Notes under the pieces: generated by a model
The model's database searches: none
What the model was told of the DNA's origin: nothing
The model's input: only the letters and a program-made list of their open reading frames with translations
Translations under genes and position numbers: made by a program
DNA from: Candidatus Kaiserbacteria bacterium
GTDB taxonomy: Bacteria; Patescibacteriota; Minisyncoccia; Phycocordibacterales; UBA2100
DNA length: 15,357 bases
Direction of reading: 5' to 3'
Assembly (NCBI GenBank): GCA_003545515.1
Contig: DPYD01000063.1
Span: forward strand, 1 to 15,357
Shown here: piece after piece, positions 6,752 to 13,067 of the stretch
How the letters are laid out: the number at the start of each line of letters is the position of its first letter
Numbering within the stretch: the stretch's first letter is position 1

Positions 6752-8103
6752 CCCGAACAGTGCGTGTTCGATATCCTCCGAGTCCGACCGGATTTTGTCA
6801 TGTCGGGACGGCGCGCATGGCGCTTTTGAATTTCCTGTTCGCTAAAAAACATGGAGGCGCCATCGTTTTTAGGGTGGAAGACACCGACGAAGAACGGAGC
6901 AAAAAAGAGTACGAGGATGACATTATAGAAAGTTTTACGTGGCTCGGTCTTTCGTGGGATGAATTCTATCGTCAATCCGAACGCACGAAAGTGTATCAGG
7001 AAGCGATTAAAGATCTTATCGACGCGGACAAAGCATATGTTTCGGAAGAGGAAAGCAAAAAAAACCCTGGAGAAAAAGTCCACGTCGTGCGTTTGCGGAA
7101 TCCCGGAACACGCGTAACGTTCGTCGACATAATTCGAGGCGAGATATCGTTTGATACCGCCGAGCTCGGTGATTTTGCGATCGCGCGGAGTCTCGAGGCG
7201 CCGCTTTACCATCTTTCTGTCGTCGTGGATGACGAAGCTATGGGGATTACGCACATCATCCGTGGCGAAGACCACATCTCCAATACACCGCGGCAAATTC
7301 TTATTCAAGAGGCCCTCGGCTATTCTCGACCTCAGTATGCACACTATCCATTACATTTGGCTATGGACCGGTCCAAACTTTCGAAGCGTAAAGGCGATGT
7401 TGCCATTCGCGACTACCGGGAAAAAGGGTATCTTTCTGGGGCCCTGCGAAATTACCTTGCTAACTTAGGATGGACACCGCCCTCAGAACGAGAAATTCTT
7501 ACACTCGACGAAATGATAGTGGAATTCGAACTCACCGATGTGCACAAAAGCGGCGCAGTTTTCGACATTGAGAAACTTCGTTGGTTCAATCGTGAATATC
7601 TCCTTCGGCTTCCCGAGAGTACGTTTCAAAAAGAATCCATGGTCACACTACGAAAGGATCTTGCAGAACGAAAAGTCAAGTGGGACGAGAAAGTCGCGTC
7701 GTCGCTCGTGCATATTTTGCGGGAACGCATCAGCACATGGGGTGATATACATACACTCGTAGTAGAAGGAGAGTTCGATTACTTCTTCATGAACCCACGA
7801 ATTGACCCCGAGCTTATTCCGGGTAAAAACTCTGACGTAGAGACCGCGGCAAAACATCTGACAAAAATAAAAGGCATGCTGTCGGCTCTTAGCGTAAAAG
7901 AGTTTGCGAACGCCGAGAGCGTCAAGGCATCCGTATGGGAGTATGCCACAAAAGAGGGGAGAGGAGCCGTTCTGTGGCCTCTACGGTATATTCTGACGGG
8001 TCGTGAACGCTCCCCTGATCCGTTTATCGTAGCCGCCGCAATAGGAAAAGAAGCCGTTCTTGAACGTATTGACATAGCTAGAGAGATATTGCAGAGACCA
8101 TGA
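6748..8103 (+). CDS. gltX: Glutamyl-tRNA synthetase (class I)
   Basis: Charges tRNA with glutamate in the cytoplasm. The class I signatures are present: PSPTGFCHVGTAR holds the HIGH-equivalent HVGT (18-21), and DRSKLSKRKG holds the KMSKS-equivalent K210-L-S-K-R214. The FRVEDTDEERS stretch and the SNTPRQILIQEALG region are typical of GluRS. At 451 residues it is slightly shorter than the usual 460-490. It lies within a peptidoglycan run, joined by ATGA overlaps to murG upstream (6748-6751) and to the M23 peptidase downstream (8100-8103). With the archaeal-type AspRS at the window start it could supply GatCAB substrates if the genome lacks GlnRS; that cannot be judged here. Confidence 0.95.
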   Translation: MTRTVRVRYPPSPTGFCHVGTARMALLNFLFAKKHGGAIVFRVEDTDEERSKKEYEDDIIESFTWLGLSWDEFYRQSERTKVYQEAIKDLIDADKAYVSEEESKKNPGEKVHVVRLRNPGTRVTFVDIIRGEISFDTAELGDFAIARSLEAPLYHLSVVVDDEAMGITHIIRGEDHISNTPRQILIQEALGYSRPQYAHYPLHLAMDRSKLSKRKGDVAIRDYREKGYLSGALRNYLANLGWTPPSEREILTLDEMIVEFELTDVHKSGAVFDIEKLRWFNREYLLRLPESTFQKESMVTLRKDLAERKVKWDEKVASSLVHILRERISTWGDIHTLVVEGEFDYFFMNPRIDPELIPGKNSDVETAAKHLTKIKGMLSALSVKEFANAESVKASVWEYATKEGRGAVLWPLRYILTGRERSPDPFIVAAAIGKEAVLERIDIAREILQRP

Positions 8104-9401
8104 CTGCACACATCGGCATTCGCGCTTTTCTTACCATTGCCGTTTATGCGGTTTTTTTTCTGGCTCCGCACGCGTTCGGAGAGACCGTTTCGGAGATACG
8201 ACAGCAAATAGAAGACCATAATACGCAAATTGAGGAGCTGAACAAAGAAATCGCCGCATTCGAAAAAGAATTGGTTGAAGTTGGCAAACAAAAACAAACG
8301 CTTCAAAACACGTTATCTCAGATAGATCTGTCGCGTAAAAAACTCAACGCTTCCATTAGCGTGACAAAAAATAAAATTGGCGCTATTCAACTTGAACTGC
8401 AGAATCTTTCCCGAAACATCGCCAGTACCGAAGATCTGATACAGATAAACGAAAGCGGACTTGGGGAAACCATTCGTCGCCTAAATGAGGCGGAGGCACG
8501 CAGTCTTGCTCTTACACTACTTTCGACAGATGGACTTTCGTCACTCTGGAATGATATGGATGAAACGAGACGTATCCAAAGCGCGATGAAAACCGGTATA
8601 GAAAGACTCTCTGCGGAAAAACGTTCTCTAGCTGATACAAAGGATGCTACGGAACGGAAGCGAGCGGAGCTTCTCGTACAGCAAAAAAAACTAGTGGCGG
8701 AACAAGGAGCCCTCGAAGCTTCGCGGCGCGCGCAGGCCGATCTTCTTGCTCAAACAAAATCTCAAGAATCAAGCTACCAGGCATTACTCATAGAAAAACA
8801 AGCCGCCAGAACTTCATTTGAACAGGCACTGGAGGATCTTGAGTCAAAATTGGAGTTCGTTTTGGATCCCTCACGCGTCCCACCTGTGGGTAAGGGAATA
8901 CTGCGCTGGCCGCTGGATGATGTGTTCGTTACTCAAGAGTTCGGCAAAACTTCTTCTTCTGGTCGCCTGTATGCTTCCGGCACCCACAACGGCGTGGATT
9001 TCCGTGCATCGATAGGAACACCCATCAAAGCGGCGCTTAGCGGTACGGTAATAGATACCGGAAACACCGATGGCGGCGGCTGTTGGTCATACGGCAAGTG
9101 GGTATTGATAAGACATGGAAACGGCCTTTCAACGCTCTATGCGCACCTATCCAACATAAGCGTGTCTCCGGGAGAAGCCGTTGCCACAGGGCAAATTATC
9201 GGCTTCAGCGGGTTTACGGGCTATGCGACCGGACCGCACCTACACTTCACCGTTTTTGCCTCTGACGGTGTTCAGGTAAAGAATTTAGGGAGTTGGTATA
9301 AAGAGAACGGTCTGCCTGCAACAACGGCATGCGCCAAAAAAGAGGCTGTTATTCCGGTGGCGGCTCAGAGCGCATACTTGAATCCGTTTGACTATTTATA
9401 G
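8100..9401 (+). CDS. Coiled-coil M23 metallopeptidase (EnvC/NlpD-like murein hydrolase)
   Basis: Predicted exported wall hydrolase or amidase activator. Residues 1-27 form a signal peptide ending at an AFG-E junction. Residues 28 to about 250 are strongly heptad-like and rich in Glu, Lys and Gln, giving a long coiled coil as in EnvC. The C-terminal LytM domain follows, with zinc-binding H296-N-G-V-D300, YAHL (H349) and H380-L-H382. All expected M23 ligands are present, so it may be catalytic itself, whereas E. coli EnvC has lost its own activity. The gene starts in an ATGA overlap with gltX and closes the cell-wall operon. Its likely work is septum splitting. No clear terminator follows. Confidence 0.9.
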   Translation: MTAHIGIRAFLTIAVYAVFFLAPHAFGETVSEIRQQIEDHNTQIEELNKEIAAFEKELVEVGKQKQTLQNTLSQIDLSRKKLNASISVTKNKIGAIQLELQNLSRNIASTEDLIQINESGLGETIRRLNEAEARSLALTLLSTDGLSSLWNDMDETRRIQSAMKTGIERLSAEKRSLADTKDATERKRAELLVQQKKLVAEQGALEASRRAQADLLAQTKSQESSYQALLIEKQAARTSFEQALEDLESKLEFVLDPSRVPPVGKGILRWPLDDVFVTQEFGKTSSSGRLYASGTHNGVDFRASIGTPIKAALSGTVIDTGNTDGGGCWSYGKWVLIRHGNGLSTLYAHLSNISVSPGEAVATGQIIGFSGFTGYATGPHLHFTVFASDGVQVKNLGSWYKENGLPATTACAKKEAVIPVAAQSAYLNPFDYL

Positions 9402-9426
9402 TGAGCTTGTCGAACTACCTCTGATG

Positions 9427-9512
9427 TACTAGTGAGTAGAGAGTAGTAATGAATGCATGCATACACGCCGTGATACAACTACTGACTATTTTCTGCTGAC
9501 TACTAACTAGTA
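9427..9512. repeat. Intergenic inverted-repeat element, copy A (TACTAGT...ACTAGTA)
   Basis: The ends TACTAGTGAGTAG (9427-9439) and CTACTAACTAGTA (9500-9512) match in 12 of 13 positions as an inverted repeat around an approximately 60-nt interior. The right part, 9477-9509, matches 13777-13809 in 30 of 33 positions in direct orientation, so this belongs to the same family as the element before rpmA. No coding capacity. It may be a miniature inverted-repeat or other dispersed intergenic sequence. Confidence 0.6.
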
Positions 9513-9548
9513 TTGCATTAATTTAATTTCCAACCCACCTCACGTCCT

Positions 9549-9720
9549 AGTATGTTTGAAAACCTCCACTCGCTACATATTGCCCGCCCCGAACAGAACA
9601 CGTGCAACGGAGGGTTCTGTATCACCACTGTGGCATTACGCACCAGCTTGTGCCCATCCCACGCGATGTTCTCTCGGGCAATATGCGCGCTCGCTTGCGG
9701 TAAACAGTTTCAAACATACT
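9549..9720. ncRNA. Candidate structured RNA or palindromic element (about 172 nt)
   Basis: The ends pair perfectly over 13 bp, AGTATGTTTGAAA (9549-9561) with TTTCAAACATACT (9708-9720). After an asymmetric internal loop (9562-9575 and 9686-9707), an 11-bp perfect stem joins CATATTGCCCG (9576-9586) to CGGGCAATATG (9675-9685). Further in, AGAACACGTG (9595-9604) pairs with 9662-9672 with one bulge and a G-T pair, and GGAGGG (9609-9614) pairs with CCCATCC (9653-9659) with one bulge. A terminal region holds GCAC/GTGC (9640-9653). One long rod with a large internal bubble resembles the outline of 6S RNA, but I recognise no 6S sequence. Strand is uncertain, and no strong promoter or T-run terminator is visible. 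A non-autonomous mobile element is the main alternative. Confidence 0.4.
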
Positions 9721-9764
9721 CCAGTGTACGATTCAACAGGGTCGAGAATTAATTTTATGTACTA

Positions 9765-10406
9765 CTAGTTAGGCTCCTTCCACTCCACGATACGCATTGC
9801 CTTCAGTTCTATTTTGGACGCACTGCGGAGTAGTCTCGCATTTTTCTTCGGAACGATAGGGAAGTGCCTGCTGTTGTCCAATTTCTCTGCAAGCCAAAGC
9901 AGATTCTCTTCGGAGGTGACCCAACGCTCCGGAGCGAATCGCCGCAGATCAAAAGGTTTGGAATACGCAAGGAGTGACTTACGTCCATCGTCCCACATCA
10001 CGTACTCGTGGAAATACGACATTGCGAGTTCTCGTATCGTTTTGTAAACAGGGTCACGCCAGCGCAACATTGTATGATTGGTTTTGGAAATAGCGCCCCA
10101 GTAGCCGTTGTGCTGAAAAAGCGTGATAACATGATCCTCGTCACTTGCAATAGTTTGTAAGTCCAAGAGTAGGGGAGAGTGCCCGTTATACATAAGTGCG
10201 GCGGCGGCGAGAAGCGCTCCCTCGAAGCAATGTGCCGTCTTTTCCCGCAAAACCATCCTAGGCGACATGTATGTTTCCCCTTGAATTTCAAAATTCATCG
10301 ACAGGGTATCAAGATAATCCTGAATCTTCTGTGGTGTATTGAGACTCTCAAACACCCGTCGCTCCGGGGGAGTAAGAATGGCTCGAAGACGGTCTGCGTA
10401 CTGCAT
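9765..10406 (-). CDS. Transglutaminase-like cysteine-fold protein, function unknown
   Basis: I do not recognise a named family. The 213-residue protein has no signal peptide or membrane segment, so it is probably cytoplasmic. A conserved-looking core suggests the transglutaminase/papain-like fold: KTAHCFEGALLAAAAL places C60 at the start of a hydrophobic helix, and SDEDHVITLF places H92 at the start of a strand about 30 residues later. A polar residue further on (N110 or D118) could complete a triad. This order (Cys at a helix start, then His, then Asp or Asn) is typical of that superfamily. The function could be a peptidase, an amidase or an inactive fold. It runs opposite to both neighbours and shares a 199-nt divergent region with the recombinase gene. 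The stop overlaps the repeat core at 9760-9772. Confidence 0.6.
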   Translation of the reverse strand: MQYADRLRAILTPPERRVFESLNTPQKIQDYLDTLSMNFEIQGETYMSPRMVLREKTAHCFEGALLAAAALMYNGHSPLLLDLQTIASDEDHVITLFQHNGYWGAISKTNHTMLRWRDPVYKTIRELAMSYFHEYVMWDDGRKSLLAYSKPFDLRRFAPERWVTSEENLLWLAEKLDNSRHFPIVPKKNARLLRSASKIELKAMRIVEWKEPN

Positions 10407-10416
10407 AATATTATTT

Positions 10417-10422
10417 ATTATA
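10417..10422 (-). promoter_or_regulatory. Candidate -10 box of the transglutaminase-like gene
   Basis: On the minus strand a perfect TATAAT occupies 10422-10417, ten bases before the ATG at 10406. The -35 at 17-nt spacing (TTATAC) is poor. If used, the leader would be about four bases, close to leaderless. No Shine-Dalgarno sequence is visible. Support is the consensus hexamer and its position in the divergent gap. Confidence 0.4.
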
Positions 10423-10523
10423 ATGTCATTTATGCGCGCGTATAAGGCCTTCTAACAATTAGCAAGGGTTTTTCCACATAAGTGTGCTTGTGCGGGTTTT
10501 TGATTGGCGCTACTGTACAGGTA

Positions 10524-10557
10524 TTGTAATTGAGTGTTAGAGTAATTATACTCAATT
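10524..10557 (+). promoter_or_regulatory. Promoter of the xer gene overlapped by an inverted repeat
   Basis: TTGTAA (10524-10529) and TATACT (10547-10552) are separated by exactly 17 nt and make the best sigma70-like promoter in the window. A perfect 8-bp inverted repeat, AATTGAGT (10528-10535) and ACTCAATT (10550-10557), covers the end of the -35, the spacer and the -10. A nested GAGTA-ATTA-TACTC dyad (10540-10553) overlaps the -10. The arrangement looks like an operator for a repressor or for autoregulation by the recombinase. A leader of about 47 nt would precede the ATG at 10606. Confidence 0.5.
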
Positions 10558-10605
10558 CAATATATTACACCGCGAAGCCAGAAAACGTCTCCCCCATATA
10601 CACAC

Positions 10606-11589
10606 ATGAAAAATCCTCAAAAAAAGAAACGCGGGTACGAACGAGAGTATACATTTTTGCCGCACGCGGACGATTTCCTACTGTACATCAAGGCAAACAA
10701 TTATTCAGAGGAAACACAGTACAATTACAAAAGAGATTTAGAAACTTTTGACATCTTTCTTGACGAGGAAATGGGGGGTCTCCCCTTCTCCAAGCTAACA
10801 AAGCGCATTATTGAACAGTATAAGGCGTATTTAAATTCCCGTGATCGGAAAACTGCCGGCGGTGAAATCGCGTTAAAACACCTCAAGAGCGGCTCTGTAA
10901 ACCGTACATTAAGTTCTTTACGGCGATACTTAGCGTACTTGATAGATATGGACTATCAGGTACCTGTAGCTCCCGGCTCCATCAAGCTTTTGCGCATGGA
11001 GAAAAAACATCCGCAAGTTTCCGAGCTTAAGGAATTGGTACAGCTTATCGAATCGCCCATGAAATTCGAGCAAGACAAATTGGTTGCGCTACGCAATCGC
11101 GCGGCTATGGAAGTCCTACTCGCTTCTGGTATGCGTATTTCCGAGCTCATTTCTCTCAAAATAAATCAGTTGGACAAAACGGGAAGAATTTTCATAGAAG
11201 GAAAGGGCAGAAAACAGCGTTTCGTATATCTTACAGAGCGCGCTCAAAAACACATCAGAAATTATTTGGAGAAACGTGTCGATGATTCCCCTTTTCTCTT
11301 CGTCGCAAAACGCGGCAGGAACGCTCACGATAAAAATAAACACTTGTCGCCGAATTATTTGCAAATGAAAATAAAACAGTACCGCGAGCTTTTAGGTATA
11401 AACGTTCCGACGAGCGCGCACTCTTTGCGGCACGGTTTTGCCACTTACTTGGCGGAGGAAGGCGCGAATCCGGCCGCCATACAGATACTGCTCGGTCACG
11501 AATCACTAGACACTACGACGCGCTATGTTCATGCCTCCGACAAGTACGCGGAAAGTACCCATAGAAAGTTCCACCCTCTGAAAGAATAA
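10606..11589 (+). CDS. xer: Tyrosine site-specific recombinase, XerC/XerD-like
   Basis: Cuts and rejoins DNA through a covalent tyrosine intermediate; Xer proteins resolve chromosome dimers at dif. The 327-residue protein has an N-terminal SAM-like core-binding domain (about 15-115) and a C-terminal catalytic domain. The full catalytic set is present: R177 in SGMRISEL, K200 in the GKGRKQR hairpin, H272 and R275 in HSLRHGFATYL, H298 in LLGHESLDTTTRY, and nucleophile Y307. Length and motifs match chromosomal Xer rather than long phage integrases, though a basic N-terminal extension of about 15 residues is slightly unusual. Whether it is XerC, XerD or a single-recombinase form cannot be told without the rest of the genome. 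It has its own promoter and no adjacent dif of classical sequence. Confidence 0.92.
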   Translation: MKNPQKKKRGYEREYTFLPHADDFLLYIKANNYSEETQYNYKRDLETFDIFLDEEMGGLPFSKLTKRIIEQYKAYLNSRDRKTAGGEIALKHLKSGSVNRTLSSLRRYLAYLIDMDYQVPVAPGSIKLLRMEKKHPQVSELKELVQLIESPMKFEQDKLVALRNRAAMEVLLASGMRISELISLKINQLDKTGRIFIEGKGRKQRFVYLTERAQKHIRNYLEKRVDDSPFLFVAKRGRNAHDKNKHLSPNYLQMKIKQYRELLGINVPTSAHSLRHGFATYLAEEGANPAAIQILLGHESLDTTTRYVHASDKYAESTHRKFHPLKE

Positions 11590-11722
11590 TAACCTGCTCA
11601 AACTATGAATAAGCAAAATAAAAAAAGCATATTCTAATCCGTTAACACTTAACATTGACATCAGCACGGTCCACGAGAAATTCCATGGCGGCCGTGATAT
11701 CTACGATGAATGAATAGCGCGT

Positions 11723-12289
11723 ATGAATACCCTCTCGAAAATCCGCGACATATTCTACTCCGGCGATTTCGCGTTCAATGGTGAATCCGAATCAATCAAC
11801 GAGATATCCTTTTTGCTCGACGAGAAGTACTTGTTTCTCGACTCAGTTGAGATAGCGAAGAAGCTGGAATATGTCCGGCTCGCTGATGAAATAGCAAGAA
11901 AACATATACACGATGCGGCCGCTGGTGGTGGCTACACTCACATTGCCTTAAAAGTTCTGAGCGGAAGATATTTGCAGAAAACAAAAGGGCGACAATCTCT
12001 ATTTGAACAGCCCTTTTGTGGCTACTTCCCAGATGTTTTGTGCGAGGACAAAAGCATTGCTGTTGAGTGCGGCCACACGCAGAATCCACGCAAGATGCTC
12101 GATTATTTCCGCCAAGGTGGCATACAAGAGTTTATACAAGTCCCATACCCTTCCGAGGACGACAATGTGCTCACGGGGTTCGTATTCACTGTCGGCGACC
12201 AGCTAATTGAATTTCTCAACTTCCTTGATGAGACGACACGAAACAAAACTAAAGAAGTGTTCCGAAAAAGAGACCGTCCGGAAGCTTAA
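11723..12289 (+). CDS. Hypothetical protein with PD-(D/E)XK-like nuclease signature
   Basis: I do not recognise this 188-residue protein. There is no signal peptide or membrane segment. The N-terminal third is helical and acidic. The central part, GGYTHIALKVLSG (68-80) to PDVLCEDKSIAVECGHT (103-119), has the shape of a restriction-endonuclease-like core. It has P103-D104, a short turn, then a hydrophobic strand with E115-C116-G117, followed by a basic helix (PRKMLDYF) with K124. In this reading D104 and E115 bind metal and the usual motif lysine is replaced by H118 or moved to K124. The C-terminus is highly charged. The start ATG 11723 lacks a Shine-Dalgarno sequence. It follows the recombinase gene after 133 nt and converges on the slipin gene. 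Nuclease activity is inference from the motif only. Confidence 0.6.
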   Translation: MNTLSKIRDIFYSGDFAFNGESESINEISFLLDEKYLFLDSVEIAKKLEYVRLADEIARKHIHDAAAGGGYTHIALKVLSGRYLQKTKGRQSLFEQPFCGYFPDVLCEDKSIAVECGHTQNPRKMLDYFRQGGIQEFIQVPYPSEDDNVLTGFVFTVGDQLIEFLNFLDETTRNKTKEVFRKRDRPEA

Positions 12290-12311
12290 ACTGAACGAGC
12301 GTTCTTGCACT

Positions 12312-13058
12312 TTACTTACCTCCTATTTTGTCAATTGCACGCAATACTTCAAGTGGCAATGCAAAGACAACAGTGTTCGATTGGTCCGACGAAAGATCAT
12401 TGACAGTCTGCAGTGTGCGTAAATGAAGCGCTCCAGGAGCGGCCGAAAGCATATCGGCGGCCTTGGCCAAATTTTCGGCCGCGATCACCTCCCCTTGCGC
12501 TTTTATGATGACGGCTCGTTTTTCACGTTCCGCCTCCGCCTGCTTTGCGATAGTGCGCTCCATATCGGCCGGAAGCGCAACATCTTTCAGCTCAACGTTG
12601 GAAACTTTGAGACCCCACGGATCGGAAGCTTCGTCTACGATTCTTCGAATGCGCTCTGATATCTTCTCGCGAGAAGCAAGAAGTTCGTCTAGCTCCACCT
12701 CCCCAACTGCATTTCTCATGGTCGTCTGCGCAAGTTGTCTCATCGCATAAATAAAATCCTCGACTTCAAGAATAACTTTAGCGGCATCCGCCACCTTGTA
12801 GTAAATGACTGCGTTCACACCCACAGAAATATTGTCCTTGGTAATGGCTTTCTGCTCAGGCACGTCCACGGCCTTCACGCGCATGTCGACCTTTCGTAAT
12901 TGTTGAAACACGGGAATAACGATTCGCCAACCCGGCTCTTTTATGCCGGTAAATCGACCCATAAGGAACATGACCCCTCGCTCATACTGATTAACCTGTC
13001 TAATGACCGCGAAAAGAACTATTACCGCAAGGATTGCAAGTGAGAATGTGACGTACAT
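12312..13058 (-). CDS. Slipin/stomatin-like SPFH (band 7) membrane protein
   Basis: SPFH proteins oligomerise on membranes and organise membrane microdomains or modulate partner proteases. Residues 4-22 form one hydrophobic segment. The SPFH domain follows, with the stomatin signature VNQYERGVMFLMGRF (about 23-37), PGWRIVIPVFQQLRKVDMR (43-61), and the later DPWGLKVSNVELKDVALP (about 146-163). An Ala/Glu/Lys-rich coiled coil (165-200) completes the 248-residue slipin architecture. Bacterial slipins are usually paired with a NfeD-family gene; none is visible beside this one. It follows the exonuclease gene by nine bases on the same strand, so the two are probably cotranscribed. The gene is convergent with the hypothetical nuclease-like gene, with a 22-nt gap. 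Confidence 0.9.
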   Translation of the reverse strand: MYVTFSLAILAVIVLFAVIRQVNQYERGVMFLMGRFTGIKEPGWRIVIPVFQQLRKVDMRVKAVDVPEQKAITKDNISVGVNAVIYYKVADAAKVILEVEDFIYAMRQLAQTTMRNAVGEVELDELLASREKISERIRRIVDEASDPWGLKVSNVELKDVALPADMERTIAKQAEAEREKRAVIIKAQGEVIAAENLAKAADMLSAAPGALHLRTLQTVNDLSSDQSNTVVFALPLEVLRAIDKIGGK

Positions 13059-13067
13059 ATAGACAAT

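Larger units (their letters stand above)
9402..9764. other. 363-nt region with no convincing gene, rich in inverted repeats
   Basis: Between the M23 gene and the convergent transglutaminase-like gene I see no credible protein. The short open frames here lie across inverted repeats and have no recognisable motif. The region holds a small inverted-repeat element (9427-9512), a nested palindrome (9549-9720), AT-rich linkers, and a partial copy of the repeat core (TACTACTAGTTAG, 9760-9772) that runs into the end of the next gene. Just after the M23 stop is GAGCTTGTCGAAC (9403-9415), half of a palindrome seen in many unrelated genomes. Confidence 0.6.

Noticed and set aside
9403..9415. GAGCTTGTCGAAC motif after the M23 stop
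   Set aside because: This half-palindrome is common in many unrelated genomes and only one arm is present here, so I did not treat it as a distinct element.
9552..9768. Two overlapping short plus-strand open frames (66 and 70 residues) between the M23 and transglutaminase-like genes
   Set aside because: They run across both arms of the nested palindrome, have Cys- and His-rich but motif-free sequence, and no ribosome binding site. The pairing explains the sequence better than coding.
10467..10506. Possible intrinsic terminator with GGGTTTTT runs in the gap before xer
   Set aside because: The T-runs are present but the only stem upstream (CACA/TGTG) is too short, and no gene ends here because the flanking genes diverge.
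11655..11660. Perfect TTGACA -35 box upstream of the nuclease-like gene
   Set aside because: No acceptable -10 lies 16-18 nt downstream (AAATTC at 17). It may be chance, so I did not call a promoter.
12293..12304. GAAC-GAGC-GTTC hairpin in the convergent gap between the nuclease-like and slipin genes
   Set aside because: The four-base stem is too weak and no T-run follows, so a bidirectional terminator is not supported.
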